Part shown: positions 1 to 11,278 of the stretch, in pieces
Layout: the number at the start of each line of letters is the position of its first letter
Position numbering within the stretch: the first letter of the stretch is position 1
NCBI GenBank assembly: GCA_963377175.1
Contig: CAUJNA010002146.1
Location: 294,001 to 358,000, forward strand
Reading direction: 5' to 3'
DNA length: 64,000 bases
Source of the DNA: Effrenium voratum
Taxonomy: Eukaryota; Sar; Dinophyceae; Suessiales; Symbiodiniaceae
The notes under the pieces: generated by a model
The model's input: the letters and a program-made list of their open reading frames with translations, nothing else
Told to the model about the DNA's origin: nothing
Database searches by the model: none
Translations under genes and position numbers: made by a program

Positions 1-46
1 TGGTCATGGACCCCATAGAAAATTTAAGACCTTGGACTTCTCTTAC

Positions 47-96
47 GGGAACCACGACGCTCATTTGGACTGGCCGACTTGTTCCAGAGTCGAGAG
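47..96 (-). CDS. 50-nt exon candidate
   Basis: Between CTAAGACAG and a GTAAGA donor. Reads LDSGTSRPVQMSVVVP. The gene would continue past the left edge. Confidence 0.38.
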
Positions 97-397
97 CTGT
101 CTTAGTTGTTGTTGCTACAAACCCGTCGGTCTTTGTGTCCAGATCTAAGCATGTAATTAACTATTTTGCCTCTCTTATTACCTGTTCGAAATCCGTTGTA
201 TGTTGTTGTTTGATGGTTGACATGGTATGCTACTATATCACTATTGTCTGTTTTCCAAGCTTGTGTGTGTGTGTGTTTTGTTTTCGGCAACCCCACAAGT
301 TGTATGGATGGCCATCCTGACCACAGTACCATAAAAAAACGCACCACACCTGTAAAGCCAGGAACTTGGGCGACACATTGATCTGGGTTCCTCGCGC

Positions 398-512
398 GTG
401 CGGAGTCCCGGATTTCCACGTCCATCTCCAGTGAAGAGGCAGGCAAGGCTTGCAACAGCCAACCTCGCGGGACAGTCAGCTTCCCTTCCAGTTGCTTTGA
501 ATCGGTGGCCAA
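398..512 (-). CDS. Coding run, possible gene start
   Basis: Opens MATDSKQLEGKLTVPRGWLL and continues QALPASSLEMDVEIRDSARA with a good codon bias that decays after ARAR. It may be a first exon of the next gene in the cluster or an internal exon; no clean acceptor or donor was found. Confidence 0.4.
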
Positions 513-1255
513 TGCAACTTGCGCAACGGTTGCACTCCCTGGAAATGGCGATCCCTTTAAACCATCCCAAAAGTCAGCTTTCCCCTACGTGGATTGAATC
601 GGGAAAGGGTTGAGGGGTGCTTTCCCCCCCCACACACCATGTTTGGATGTCGAAGAAGAAACCAACGGAAATCCATCATTTTGGGGGGACCTATTTTCAG
701 ACACACCCATAGGAACACATTGCCAATCAAACACATGCTGGTTGGTCTGGGAACACAAAGAGAAGACACATGCCAATCCCATGCCAATCCCTTGTTGCTT
801 TCCATTGGGGTGAATTCGAAAAACGAGACAATGGTTGCTCCCAGTGGATTCGGGCCCCAGAAGCGCCAAGTTGCTGGAGGCTTCCACCAAAACTGGCCAA
901 CCTGTTTTTGTTTTGTTTTTTTTTGGGGGAGATGCGTTGCCCTGGCCCTTTTTGGCTGATGAACAGGTCCAAAGGACCAAATTTGTCCATGCTTGAAATG
1001 ACCCATGCTGAGAAATAACAAGGTTTTATCGAGACAGAGCACATCATTTGCAAAAAAAAACACAACGCAATCATCAGGAGTACAAAACAAGCAGGATTGC
1101 AACCAACCGCGGGGAGGATCAACACTTGTACCAAATTGCTAAAGTGGCGTTGAGGTTGCGGGCGGTGCGTGAATTGAATTCGGCCACTTGCATCCACTTG
1201 CGGTTCGAGTCGCCACAAGTAGCCGCAACTGGCCCGCTCAAAATCATGAACTTAC
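513..1255. other. Non-coding stretch, no feature recognised
   Basis: Overlapping open frames on both strands but none with the exon-like codon bias. A poly-T and G run is at 905 to 930. Probably intron or intergenic. Confidence 0.6.
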
Positions 1256-1288
1256 ACGCTCCCTGCAAAGGGAAACATGATGAACCCA
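1256..1288 (-). CDS. Short exon with canonical donor
   Basis: WVHHVSLCRER, phase 0, ending at GTAAGT. Inside it a superb acceptor (GTTTCCCTTTGCAG) would leave only seven bases, GGAGCGT, as exon. Confidence 0.38.
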
Positions 1289-1711
1289 CTTCCAGTGGGG
1301 ACACCCCCAAACCAAATCAACCAGAGGTTTACACATCTGGGTCAACATCAAACTTGGCGAGCATTTTTCCCTTGGACTCTTCACGTCCCCAAGTCCATCT
1401 GAGAGGAGCGGGGACAATAGCAGCGCCTGTCCCCATGCTCCTTTGGCGGTGGGGGGAACGTCGCCTTTTGGACCAGTGTTGGCCCCGCGCTCCCGCGAAA
1501 ACTTACTCAGACACATGCTACTTCTCCCTTCTTAGGTGGACCCCAGGTCCCAACGTGTTGCTTGCACCGCCCCGCAAAATGATGGCTGTGTGTCAACGTC
1601 AATACCAAAGACCCGTATCATGCCAGACCCGTCAAGATTCTGGGTGTCATGAAATGTTTAGGTTCCCCATTCACCCAGTTCCAGTCGAAGGCCCGGGAAG
1701 ATCCTTTCTCC

Positions 1712-1850
1712 TCATGGGACCGGCAGGGCTCCGGGTTTCGGGTGTTCCCATTCCTTTTCGGCGGAGAGTTTCTTGGGGCTCCGGCTGCAGTGCTGGGGTG
1801 TGAGCACCAGGCGGTGCGCCACAGAACGCAGGACCTTGACTTTGAGGCTC
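1712..1850 (-). CDS. Terminal exon of the left-most gene
   Basis: After CCCATCCGAG, reads SLKVKVLRSVAHRLVLTPQH, CSRSPKKLSAEKEWEHPKPG, ALPVP and a TGA stop. About 36 of 49 codons end in G or C. This is the best-supported stop in the window, so a minus-strand gene probably ends here. The basic tail is not recognised. Confidence 0.55.
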
Positions 1851-2093
1851 CTCGGATGGGGAGAGGCCAGGCCCGACGAAGAGATGGTTTTTACGAACCG
1901 TTGAATAGGATTTACGGCCATGTTTTGCACAGTTGTAGGCACAAAGCAATAGACTCTCTTGAGAGCCTGAAAGATAGAATAAAGTAGCAACTATACCAAG
2001 GACATATACACCCCAATTTCCCCTGGCGGTAGGGGATACCAGGATACCATCAAGGTGGAAAAAGAAACGGCACTTGCTTTGTGGTACTCTAAG

Positions 2094-2217
2094 TAAGGAT
2101 AGTCATGACCCCTCCAATGCGGATCCCGTAAGGGGGGCTCTCCAATGGAAAAACCCGAGCCCTCACTGGAAAACCACAAGTGGTTAGGCCCGAAAACAAT
2201 CGAGACCCTTAGGGTAC
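2094..2217 (+). repeat. GGTCATGACCC / AATGGAG interspersed repeat copy
   Basis: Starts AGTCATGACCCCTCCAATGC, includes CTCCAATGGAAAAACCCGAG and ends AACAATCGAGACCCTTAGGG. It abuts the possible SINE that follows. Confidence 0.82.
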
Positions 2218-2371
2218 TTAGTTTTACTCAGCTTCCCATTAGTTGGCGGTTTGGATTGGTGGTTTGGCGGTTGAGGCCGGGTTTCCCATTTACCCTCTAC
2301 AATACAAGTACCAGAGGTTCAAACCCAAATCCAAACCACCGGGCTCCAAACCACCAAGGGGCTACCTGGTC

Positions 2372-2372
<1 letters not shown>
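2215..2372 (+). mobile_element. Possible tRNA-derived SINE, copy A
   Basis: Shares with 48245 to 48420 an ordered series of blocks (CAGCTTCCC, GTGGTTTGGCGG, TTTCCCATT, ACAAG, GGTTCAAACCCAAATCC). GGTTCAAACCC fits a polymerase III B box, and a TGGCGGTTTGG-like A box lies upstream. A TA array follows the end. Confidence 0.5.

Positions 2373-2373
<1 letters not shown>

Positions 2374-2407
<34 letters not shown>
2374..2407. repeat. TA dinucleotide array
   Basis: Seventeen TA units directly after a possible SINE (2215 to 2372), in the place where SINE tails often carry simple repeats. Further TA arrays lie at 15337, 16862, 25059, 30452 and 61858. Confidence 0.97.
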
Positions 2408-2414
<7 letters not shown>

Positions 2415-2769
2415 CAACTTCCACGTCTGGGCCCCTGTTCTAGGCTTTTGCAAGAACCAACATGTTCCAAAACCATACCCCGACCTGCGCAAAGGGCAAA
2501 CCGGTCTCATTTGAGGGCATGTGTGAGGGGTGTCTTCTTCAGGGTACCCCCCGAAACTGTGGTTTGCTTCGTGGCTTCCTTTTGCCAAAAAGGGTTACCC
2601 TGAGATAAAAAACATACCTATCATATTCTGGGGAAGCAACATCCATGACGCTTAGGGGGTGATGGTTCACCCACAAAGACATGGATGGCCTGTTGGACAA
2701 TCGCCAGCATCCTCCAACGACTGTTGTCATCTGTCCAAAGCATGCTGCTGTTACCAGGGGAACCCACAC

Positions 2770-2893
2770 AAATTCTGAAAATAGTTCCAAACGGACCCGT
2801 TTCCCCTTTTCGGGCTTGGTGCTTTGACTGACACAGGGCCCGTGCCTTTAAGGCGAACCTCTTGCCTGCAATGTCTTCGGGGATGCGTGCCAT
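2770..2893 (-). CDS. Weak candidate exon
   Basis: Reads MARIPEDIAGKRFALKARAL then CQSKHQARKGETGPFGTIF. An ATG follows an AG directly. Just upstream, a second start (MARILQTYS before a GTAAAG donor at 2901) overlaps in position. Moderate bias only. Confidence 0.27.
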
Positions 2894-4503
2894 CTACTTT
2901 ACCTGAATACGTCTGGAGAATTCGTGCCATGTTCACCCAATTTTCCCATGGGGAAGTTGTACCATCTTTCCACGCTCATTTTCCATGACCCCATCCGAAT
3001 CCACCGGACAAAGTCCAACCGATTTGCATCCAAGGCGCTGATTGAAGTTCATGGTGGACATCGCCTGAGGATTCACTCGACGCGCACGTGGCTCGCCAGC
3101 GTGTCTAGTTAAGTGTGCTTTGTTTCTTTTGGGGCTCATGTCTTTGATGTAAAACAAAGGGACGCCAAAACGAAACCGCCTATTATGTTGTTACCTTTTT
3201 TTGTTGGGGGGGGGGTGGGGGGTCCGATTCCTATTTTCGGACAAGCCCATCCTGACTACATTGCTTCATACCCGGGGAATCTACCTGGGCAGCCGATGGA
3301 ACCCATAAAAAGAAACCCTCGAGAAAAGAAGGCGAAGGGCTACTCGTGGTAACTCAAACCCACCCATTTCCATCACGAGGCTCCGGTCGTTCACCTACAT
3401 GGTGTTGGTGACAAATCTGTAGCAATCAGACTACGGACACCCGTTAAAGCAAACCAGTATGAGGTTGTGCCCTGGATTTGTTTGTGGAACCCAACAGTAC
3501 GTGTCTCCATTGGAGGGTCCGGGGGTCTGCATTGGAGGGGTCATGACCCTTTGAGGGAGTCTCTGGGCGACCTCACTTCATCTACAACTCCGATAGGAGG
3601 GCATCCGAAACTGATGCCCAGGAAATATGGGTTCATCTCTGGTGATCTTGGTCTTTCAAGGAACCCGGAAAGCAGGGTCCTCAAGTTTACCAGCAAGATG
3701 GAAATGACTAAACTCCGAAGGAAGCTCGTTTCCCCTGGGAGTGAGAAGCTCGTCTGGGAAACCTCAAACAGACCCGGGATCCGGGCCTGGTTCAGCTGCC
3801 GGATCGTGCTGTCTCGGGAGACCACCGCGCCTGAGGAAAGGAACCTGTGTGTACGACTGAGGTGCTCACCATCTTAACCTCAGCCCGCACCTGAACCACC
3901 GTACCCGAACCAGAACAACACAAGCAATTTTGCAAAAAACACAACCATGCAGGTCCAAAGACCGGGGTACAAAGGACACGTGCCGTACCCGCAACCCTCC
4001 GAAAGCATGGCTCTTGAAAGCGTGCAGTTCGTTCCACGCCCCCTGAAAAGCCAGTCAAACACCTGCCAAAGACCCTGTCAGTGCAGAAAGGTTGGTCTGA
4101 AAAGGCAAGCAATAGCACCTACTACCCCTGGGATTTCACCAAACAATGATAGGGCGTATATTTTCTCTGCCATTGTTTCCTCTTTCGGTGTTTCATCGTC
4201 TAAATTGGGCAACAGGGCCATCATCTTACTGGAAATCGGTTGGACCCTAGGAATATCATTTGCCTACTGTCATTGCTGTGTCCAAACTCTGTGTTTTGCC
4301 ACAATCTGGTCCAGGCAGCCAGGCTGCCTGGCCAGATTCAGTTTTAACTTTGTGCTAGTTGAAAGGGGAAATGAAGAAAAACCAAACAAGGAAAAGGTTG
4401 AACAGTTGGTAGGTCAAGTCTGTCAATGGCGTCTTCCAAACAATTTTCAGCCCCCTCCCGATTTTTGGGCTTTCACAATGGGTGTTTGTGAGGGCACTCA
4501 TAG

Positions 4504-4641
4504 CCCCTAGAGAGAGGCGCTCACCGGGCTGGAGGTCGAAAGAACCGTCTCGGCGCAAAAGAAGATCCATCCCCTAGAGAGAGAGAGGGGCTGGAGGTCG
4601 AAAGAACCGTCTCGGCGCAAAAGAAGATTCATCCCCTAGAG
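4504..4641. repeat. Tandem duplication of a 62 to 67-bp unit
   Basis: Unit 1 at 4504 to 4570, unit 2 at 4571 to 4632 and the first 9 bases of a third. Unit 1 contains GCGCTCACC where unit 2 has GAGAGAGA; otherwise they differ by one base. Confidence 0.95.
4517..4570 (-). CDS. Possible exon duplicated in tandem
   Basis: Reads MDLLLRRDGSFDLQP before a GTGAGC donor. The next 62 bases upstream in the transcript repeat it (NLLLRRDGSFDLQP) but lack the donor and instead have a CCCCTCTCTCTCTCTAG stretch that would serve as acceptor for this copy. Confidence 0.35.
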
Positions 4642-5039
4642 TGCTCCGTTGGACCTGCTGCATGGGAGGGGCCATGACCCTTAGGGTCCATGGGACGTGA
4701 AGTCTCAGCCTGCCTCGCTTGGGATGAAAAGGCGAGCAGTAGTCGAACTTCACTTCGGCCCGGGGCGGAAGCTGTACGTCCGCGCTCCTATCGAATCAGC
4801 ACGGGAACCCTTCCACTGGCTATGTGCAAGAATAGGGGCACTCTCAACATGTGTAGCTTCCTCTTGGCTTCCCTTTAAAACAACCTCCACAAAAGCTACG
4901 CGCCTGAAACAAACAATCCCTACTGCGGCAGAAGGCCTTGGATCCGCTGACTTGTTCCTTCTTGGGAAACTGGCGAAAAAAGTCAAGGATCACATGGAAC
5001 CTGTTGGGACCCCATGGCAATTCCCATGACACTGCCTGA

Positions 5040-5560
5040 AAAACTTGGTGCTGTTTTGGGGGTGACGGTGTTTTTGCATCTTGACGGTAGGGTGCACGGG
5101 GGCATGCAGTTTGGGGTGCTGGTGCTGGTGGTGTTTTGGGATGCTGTTTGGGGAGCTGTTTGAGGTGCTGGTGAAGGTGCGTGCGCAATTTGCGATATTG
5201 ACGCCCGCGTGCTATCGGGCATGCAGGTGACGGTGCAGGCACATTTTGCATCTTGACGGTAGCTTGGGGTGCTGGTGCAGGTGGCGTTTTGGGATGCTTT
5301 TTGGGGTGCGGCTGGGTGTTTGGGGGGGTGCTGTGTGGGGTGCTCTTAGGGTGACGGTGCAGGCGCTGTTTTGCGAGATTGACGGCAGGGTGCAGGGGGC
5401 ATGCAGTTTGTGGTGCTGCTGCAGGTGCTGCTTTGGGATGCTGTTTGGGGTGCTGTTGGAGGTGCTAGTGATGGCGCGGGTGCTCGATTGACGGCCGGGT
5501 GCTGTTTGGGACGCTCTTCGGGGGGTGCTGTTGGAGGTGCTGGTGTGCAATCATTGCTAT
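5040..5560. repeat. Degenerate GGTGCTG minisatellite
   Basis: About 500 bp of imperfect units around GGTGCTG with TTTTGGGATGCTGTTTGGGG blocks, and larger repeats of a CATTTTGCATCTTGACGG segment (5090, 5240, 5380). Open on both strands by virtue of the repeat. Confidence 0.9.
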
Positions 5561-5762
5561 CTGGGCTGGGGTCTATGCTGGTGTAATCTTGGTACCCTAA
5601 AGGTCATGACCCCTAGGGAAGGGACCTTTAATGGAGAACTGGCGACCGATTCCTGTGGGGCCCTGGAACAAAAATCACCCAAACGCTCTCAACTCATGTT
5701 TCGGGCCCGGGCCCTCGCGGGCCCTCGGGCTGGTTTGGGGGGGACCTTGCGGCTACCCATAC

Positions 5763-6106
5763 TACCGTCGGATAACCGTCGGATGATTGGCACGCGGCCC
5801 CCCAAACGGAGGGTCTACAAGGCGCAGCGTCGGATAACCGTCGGAGAGGTGTGGTTCGAGGCCATTTTTGATCGCGCCTGGATTGCGCTGGGGGCCCACG
5901 AGAACCCCGTGTCCGACAAACAGGCAGGTCCCTCCCTAGGAGGGCCCCGGACTCGCCTCTGGGCAGTAAACAACCAACTAGCGCTCGAAGTCAATCGAGC
6001 CCTTAAAGGATCGTTGAACACAAAAACACGCATCGCTCATTTACCACCGAAGCAGTCTCGTCTTGATTTGTCGAGATTTTATGTTTTGAAAGAGACAAAC
6101 CCCTGA
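5763..6106 (+). CDS. Plus-strand open frame, unrecognised
   Basis: The 3' part of a 193-codon frame (from 5525) with marked G/C third-position bias. Key stretches are RRVYKAQRRITVGEVWFEAI and FDRAWIALGAHENPVSDKQA, ending at a stop at 6106. It contains two copies of GTCGGATAACCGTCGG (5768 and 5829). The minus strand is less protein-like. No domain recognised; it may be a coding relic or a small gene opposite to the cluster. Confidence 0.35.
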
Positions 6107-6543
6107 ACCTCAGGCATTCAAGTTGTTCTCCAGGAGTGTGGAGAGTGCTTTTCAGGGGATCATAACAGTCTGAACAGCAGCCTTGGACAACCCTTTTGGA
6201 CTTGTCCAAAAAGGGGGAATGTAAGAGCGCCTGTCTTTTGCACACTCGGGGGAGAAGGGGTTGGGGTTGCAATAATTCCGTTTGGCGAGTCCTCCATATT
6301 CGGTACACGCCGTTCACAGTGCAGTTCCGAATGCACTCGTGATCCTGGTCGGGCGAATCTAGCCCAGTCGTCATACTCGTTTGCTGGGCATTCCCAACCC
6401 TGGACTTAACTTTCTGGTGCTCAGTAGGGGATGACCCAGGGTGTTGGAAATGAACCTAGGGATTCCCTTAAAGGAAACCACAAGGGAGTGTTTACACGGG
6501 ACATTCATCTTGACGACCCCCGGCTTTCCAGCAAATACCTTAC

Positions 6544-6587
6544 AAGAAATAGGTACTTGGAGAAGAGGGCTTCTTCCCCATTCATTT
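6544..6587 (-). CDS. Candidate exon
   Basis: Forty-four nucleotides between GGATTCCAG and a canonical GTAAGG donor. Reads MNGEEALFSKYLFL. Confidence 0.42.
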
Positions 6588-7346
6588 CTGGAATCCTTGC
6601 TTGCCAGAAAATAACCAACAGCCCAAAAGTGCTGGTTGTTCAGAAAAAAACAGGAACATATATTACAATGGCATCCGTAGAGCAACGGCAACTCCTCTAG
6701 GAATTTTCGAAATGCTCAGCTACCCAAAGGACCCAGAAATAACATGACTCAGAAATGGACCAACCGAAGTCGGCGTCACACGCCCGCTGAGAAGTTGCTG
6801 GGATTCCATGTTCCTATCTTTAAATCTATTTGAACAAATACAGCTGGTTTTGATTTCTCCGCATTTGTTCCCGAGCTTCGTGCCGCTTTTACCGAGATGG
6901 GTAAAGCGACATTTCTCTCGGACGTACTGGTAGTTGAGCAGTTTAGACAAGTTTCACAGTCTTTCAAATTGTCCTGATTGGAGACTTGCACTTGTATAGG
7001 ACTCCTATCCCTGCAATCCACGACGCAGAACATCCTTTGCATGCTGCAGGGTCAGTTTGAACAGAGTTTGACCTTGTTAGTCCTTGTGCTGACGACCCAT
7101 TATTTGTCCTGCTGCTGGGCGCAATCCGGCACACAAAAGCGCAAAACAAGTGACTCAGACTCGATTCTTCCCACAATACCAAGGGCTTGGCATCCCCCAG
7201 CACACACACCCCAACGACTGCTCTTGATGAAATTGCAGGCCACATACCATACCTGCAGATCTGCAACCTAAAAAAGTCCTGCAAGACTTCTTGCCACCAA
7301 TTGTCCCACCTCGAAAAAGGAACACAGACAGCCTCATTTGTGGCAC

Positions 7347-7449
7347 CTCTTTTCGGGGAAGCCCTTTTGGTGGTTGGGAGTCGCCGCTTTCAGCCGGGCA
7401 GCGCCGTGCTTGCTGAGGTCCGGCCGCCCCAACTTCTTGGCGCAATCAC
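7347..7449 (-). CDS. Exon of unrecognised protein
   Basis: After GGTGCCTCAG, reads DCAKKLGRPDLSKHGAARLK then AATPNHQKGFPEK, basic and soluble, with about 30 of 38 codons ending in G or C. The GTGCCA donor is the only GT site in reach before an in-frame stop. Confidence 0.58.
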
Positions 7450-8023
7450 CTGAGGCACCGCCTCATGGCCCACCCAAGGCCGGTGGGAACCCTACAGCAG
7501 GCAGCCTGAGCCCAGTTTGCACCCAGAAATGTCTATGCTTTCGGAGCCACTGAAAACGTGGAAACGGACCAAAAGGCAGACGTTCAAGCAAACAAAGGTT
7601 GACCTTTTGGGGTCAGGACCAAATATGGACCAACAAAGGAAACCAAAAGATCAAAAGCTCGATTCGCTTTGCAAGCCTGACACCTGTCAGTACACAGCCT
7701 GCCAATACCTGGCAGTGGTAGGAAGACTATTCAACAGCTTGCAAAGCAGTTGAAGACGTCACCAGTTCACTTGTTCCCTTGAAGGGGATGCACAAATTGT
7801 TATGCTTGCATCCCCCAGAGACAATGAAATAGGGAGGGTCCTTTTTGGGGTACACTCCTGTCATACCTTGCCGGAACAACTATCAGCCATTTGTTGGAGA
7901 CCCCATGAATGCGCTGCCAAGATCACGCTCCCAGTGGTTGACTATGATGAGGTCGTCCAGCATCTTGCGGTGCGCAGGTTCGGTGACCTTATGTCTCCGG
8001 CTCGGCCCGGGATCGAAACTTAC

Positions 8024-8064
8024 CCCAGCAGGGGAGCCCACAACCCGAATTTGTTTGTAGATGT
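8024..8064 (-). CDS. Exon of unrecognised protein
   Basis: Forty-one nucleotides between TCCAACTAAG and a canonical GTAAGT donor. Reads IYKQIRVVGSPAG. A second frame (NKFGLWAPLLG) is open upstream of the same donor. Confidence 0.45.
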
Positions 8065-8525
8065 CTTAGTTGGAAACCCTGCACTTTTTAGGGGGTGGAA
8101 AACGCAGATTTAATCACGAGTCGCTTTTCATCGGCTAAAGCTTAGTTTACTCCCATGCATGAACCCCTCTGTCCCCAAATGTCGTTGTTCCTCTTTTGGG
8201 GTGAGCATTGGCCCGGGAACATATGGGCGTCACATTTGGAAGCCCCCTATTGTGATTCTCTTTGATTCCCGCATCGGAGGTACAAACGACATTTCAACCA
8301 CCTGCTTCCAATGCCGAGTCTGACTTGCGAAGCCAACCCCTGACCAAAAATGTGGTTTATGACTCCGCATGGACAACCTGCTCTTGCTTTCACCATCCCC
8401 AACCAAAAACACGCCCTCAAACGGATCCAGCAAGGCGTCCGCTCTGGCCCTAAGTTGCCTTGAGGCATGAGGAATTGTGGTGGGGATGGGGGGGGGGGTA
8501 GGGGACTTTCGGTGCGAATTTCGAC

Positions 8526-8861
8526 GTGGCACGAGCTAAAGTGGACGAGATTTACATGAGGTTGATGTCCAATCACTCCTCCAAGAATCTCCCTCCAATG
8601 GAGAATTTCATTGCGACCAATTCATGCGCGCAACGGTTAGCGGTGATCAAAATCAATAGGCCAAATTGCGATGATATCATTTGGCGCTGCCGCGTGCTTC
8701 CGCGCGCTTCCGCGCTGCGGGTGTTTGCTTCCGCGCTCTCATTTCCCTTCTGCGCCTTCCGCGGCTTGCGTCTCTTTCTTGCCAAGCCAACACAACTAGA
8801 TATTGAGTTTGTCATCCACAACTGGTGCTACCAAAGGCTTGTGGAGCCCAAACGGCTGTAG
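8526..8861 (+). CDS. Weak plus-strand open frame
   Basis: A 111-codon frame starting MARAKVDEIYMRLMSNHSSK. The first 60 codons are protein-like with moderate bias; the second half is made of CTTCCGCG repeats (ASALRVFASALSF). It may be a relic of a mobile element or chance. Confidence 0.22.
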   Translation: MARAKVDEIYMRLMSNHSSKNLPPMENFIATNSCAQRLAVIKINRPNCDDIIWRCRVLPRASALRVFASALSFPFCAFRGLRLFLAKPTQLDIEFVIHNWCYQRLVEPKRL

Positions 8862-9358
8862 CAAATGGTTTATGGGTCCCATACTCATAACGACGCTGAA
8901 AAGCGAATCCTATTAGATTTGCAACCGCAAACGTGAAGCCTCACGACACACCGCGGCTAGCGAGAACAACACATCGCACACAAGGCATCCAAATCACGGA
9001 ACCCTTCCGCCGTCCTTCCGCGCCCTTCCTCCAGCGTTCCGCGAATTGAGCCCCACCACATCAATCTCCACGCATTTTAGGTCCGGGCCTAAAAACGATT
9101 TGTTCGGCCCTAAAAACGATTTGTTTTGTGGCTGGGGTGCAGAAACGATTTTGTTTGCCCGAAGAAATTGATTTTAGCCCGGAGCGAAAACAATTGTTGG
9201 GCCCAAGCAAGGGCTGGGGAGCAAGAGATTTGATTTCTACACCTTTTGACGCTCCAAAAATGTTCCCCTTCCGCGCCCTTCCGCTGTGCAAATTTCGTAG
9301 TCAACTTCCACCAGCCCTTCCGCAAGCTTCCGCGGCCTGCGGAAAACCTTCCGCGCGG
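8690..9358. repeat. CTTCCGCG-rich region with ACGATTTGTT repeats
   Basis: CTTCCGCG and variants recur at 8690 to 8770, 9001 to 9045, 9266 to 9290 and 9315 to 9358. Between them, a 23-bp tandem (CCTAAAAACGATTTGTT, at 9088 and 9110) and a third diverged copy at 9140. Confidence 0.88.
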
Positions 9359-9689
9359 ATTGATTTCAGCGCTCCCTTACTTAAATTGCTTTGAGCATTT
9401 TTGATCGCTGCTCGGTTGCCTTTGGGCACCAAAAATATCAAACAGGAGCTTGAGGGACCAGTGGCCAGCCATTTTTGAGGGTCCCTGCAGCTCTTGTGGG
9501 CACTCCACTTAACCGCAAAAAACTCATCTTCAAGAGGCACCAACCCGGGGCACCGCTGGATTGCTTGAGTGAACTTGCTCAAAGGCTTACAACCAACTTC
9601 TGGAGTTGAGGGCCCAGCTTTTCGAGGGTCCTGGCCTCCAAAAGAAACTCGAGTGAGTTGAGGGCCCAATTGTTTGATTGTCGACCCCT

Positions 9690-9801
9690 CCCATTTGAAG
9701 CCTCGGTCCGGCCCGACGCCTCTGGTGGCCATGGCATGGCCTCTGAGGCTGGGACATCGAACTCGTAGCGCCCATCAGCGCCTAGGACAACCCACAAGCC
9801 C
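9690..9801 (-). CDS. Coding run of unrecognised protein
   Basis: After AGGAAGCCAG, reads GLWVVLGADGRYEFDVPASE then AMPWPPEASGRTEASNG. GLWVVLGADGRYEFDV looks like a beta-rich fold fragment. The donor is not clear. Confidence 0.5.
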
Positions 9802-10108
9802 CTGGCTTCCTTGGCGGGCTTCATGTGATTCGGGGGAGGTCCCGCCCCCCCCCAAAAAAGGAAGCTTCCAACTGAACCCAGAATGGAACCTACAAAAACA
9901 AGAGATCTTGGTTCCTTCGGTATAGGTGCTATTAAGCCCCCTTGGAGAGCAAAGAACACCGGCATTTCATGACGACACTTGACCAGGCTTTGCCCTCTTG
10001 CATCTATCTTGGGTCCTCAACCGAGTGTGTTTCGAGGTACGGAGCTGGAAAAACAGAGGGCCCAAGAACAATCGAGACAATGTTGGGCAAGTCTGTTTCT
10101 CTTGCCAC

Positions 10109-10246
10109 CCGCAAGGCCTTTGACACGAAGAAAGGCTCTGAATCCGCAGGCCTTCCCTTCTCCGGCCTGTTGAGCAGCAGACCTTGGAGGAGACCTGAAA
10201 ATCCTTTGCCCGGGTCCAACTCGACGGTTTTTGGTGCCAGAAGGCG
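10109..10246 (-). CDS. Candidate exon of unrecognised protein
   Basis: A 46-codon exon, phase 0 at both ends, from CCCCTGAAG to GTGGCA. Reads RLLAPKTVELDPGKGFSGLL, QGLLLNRPEKGRPADSEPFF, VSKALR. The plus strand is also open with similar bias, so strand rests on agreement with the neighbours. Confidence 0.45.
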
Positions 10247-10647
10247 CTTCAGGGGCACGGGGTTCTCTCCGCATTGGAGGGGTCACGCGTGTCGCACACC
10301 GAATCGCAACTATTACAAGGGAGACCCTAGGGTCTTGGGTGTCGCTTCGAAGCCGGAACGCGAGCTGAACCGCAGTTTGATGGTACAGGGTTTTTTGCAA
10401 AAACAAGATGTTCAGTTGCAGCTTCCTTCTCCGTGGTGTTTGGGCCGGGACTGCTTGCAAGGGCTGAGTCGCCATTCGGGTTCTCAATTGAAGGGCCCCT
10501 TGGAGGGTCTGCATTGATTCGGTGCCGGGGTCATGGCCCCGGGCAAACGATATACCGAAAGAAAGGGACCCCCAACGAAAGGAACATTCACTTTGGTTCC
10601 GTCAAACCCAAAGTGACGTTGCCATGCGTTGCCCATTCCGTCTATCA

Positions 10648-10772
10648 GGGTCATGACCCCAATGCAGACCCAAGGCCCTCCAATGGAGAACCCCGAGAAC
10701 TGAGGGGCCCGATATAGGCAACAACCAGTTTTGAGGGCTCAAAATCGTCGGGACCCTTAGTGTACCCCAAAT
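10648..10772 (+). repeat. GGTCATGACCC / AATGGAG interspersed repeat, near full-length copy
   Basis: GGGTCATGACCCCAATGCAG, CCCTCCAATGGAGAACCCCG, AACAACCAGTTTTGAGGGCT, GGGACCCTTAG in order. Orientation is opposite to the 53.5 kb copy. Confidence 0.85.
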
Positions 10773-11245
10773 AACACAAGTTAGGAGAGCCGAGGCATTT
10801 GAAGATTTGAAGGGGGAAACCTCCCCAGTTTCGGCCAAGAAATAAAGGACGATCACCTTTTGGGGGCCACGACTCAAAAAATGAACCAAGGAACATGTCA
10901 AAGAAAACAAAGGTTGACATTTTGGTGCCATGGCGCAAAATGGAAACCGTTTCCAGGCCAAAAGGCCTATTCGCTTTGGGGAACTGAAGAACGCCTCCGG
11001 GGAAATTTTTCTGCCGAAGCACATGCCGGGTTGAAGAGCAGGAGGTTCACAATGGAGGCGCGATCCCGGACCAAGCCCTGGAGCTTTTTTGGGCGGCCCA
11101 TAGATGGACTGCAGGTCCAACATCCCCATCCACTTCCCAAAGCATCGGACAGGACCCCTCCATTGAAGGGTTGTTGGGACCTCCATTGGAAGGTCTTGGA
11201 GCACAACACAATTCAAATCGAATCAAGACAAAACAAAGCAAGCAA

Positions 11246-11278
11246 CAAACAAACAAACAAACAAACAAACAAACAAAC
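11246..11278. repeat. AAAC tetranucleotide array
   Basis: Eight AAAC units. A related CAAG and CAAA stretch lies at 25983 to 26060. Confidence 0.95.

Noticed and set aside
5040..5560. Overlapping open frames in the GGTGCTG region
   Set aside because: Repeat-driven and open on both strands, without a consistent frame.
6840..6965. Plus-strand frame FVPELRAAFTEMGKATFLSD
   Set aside because: Protein-like but with low third-position G/C and no paired splice signals. Kept only as a note.
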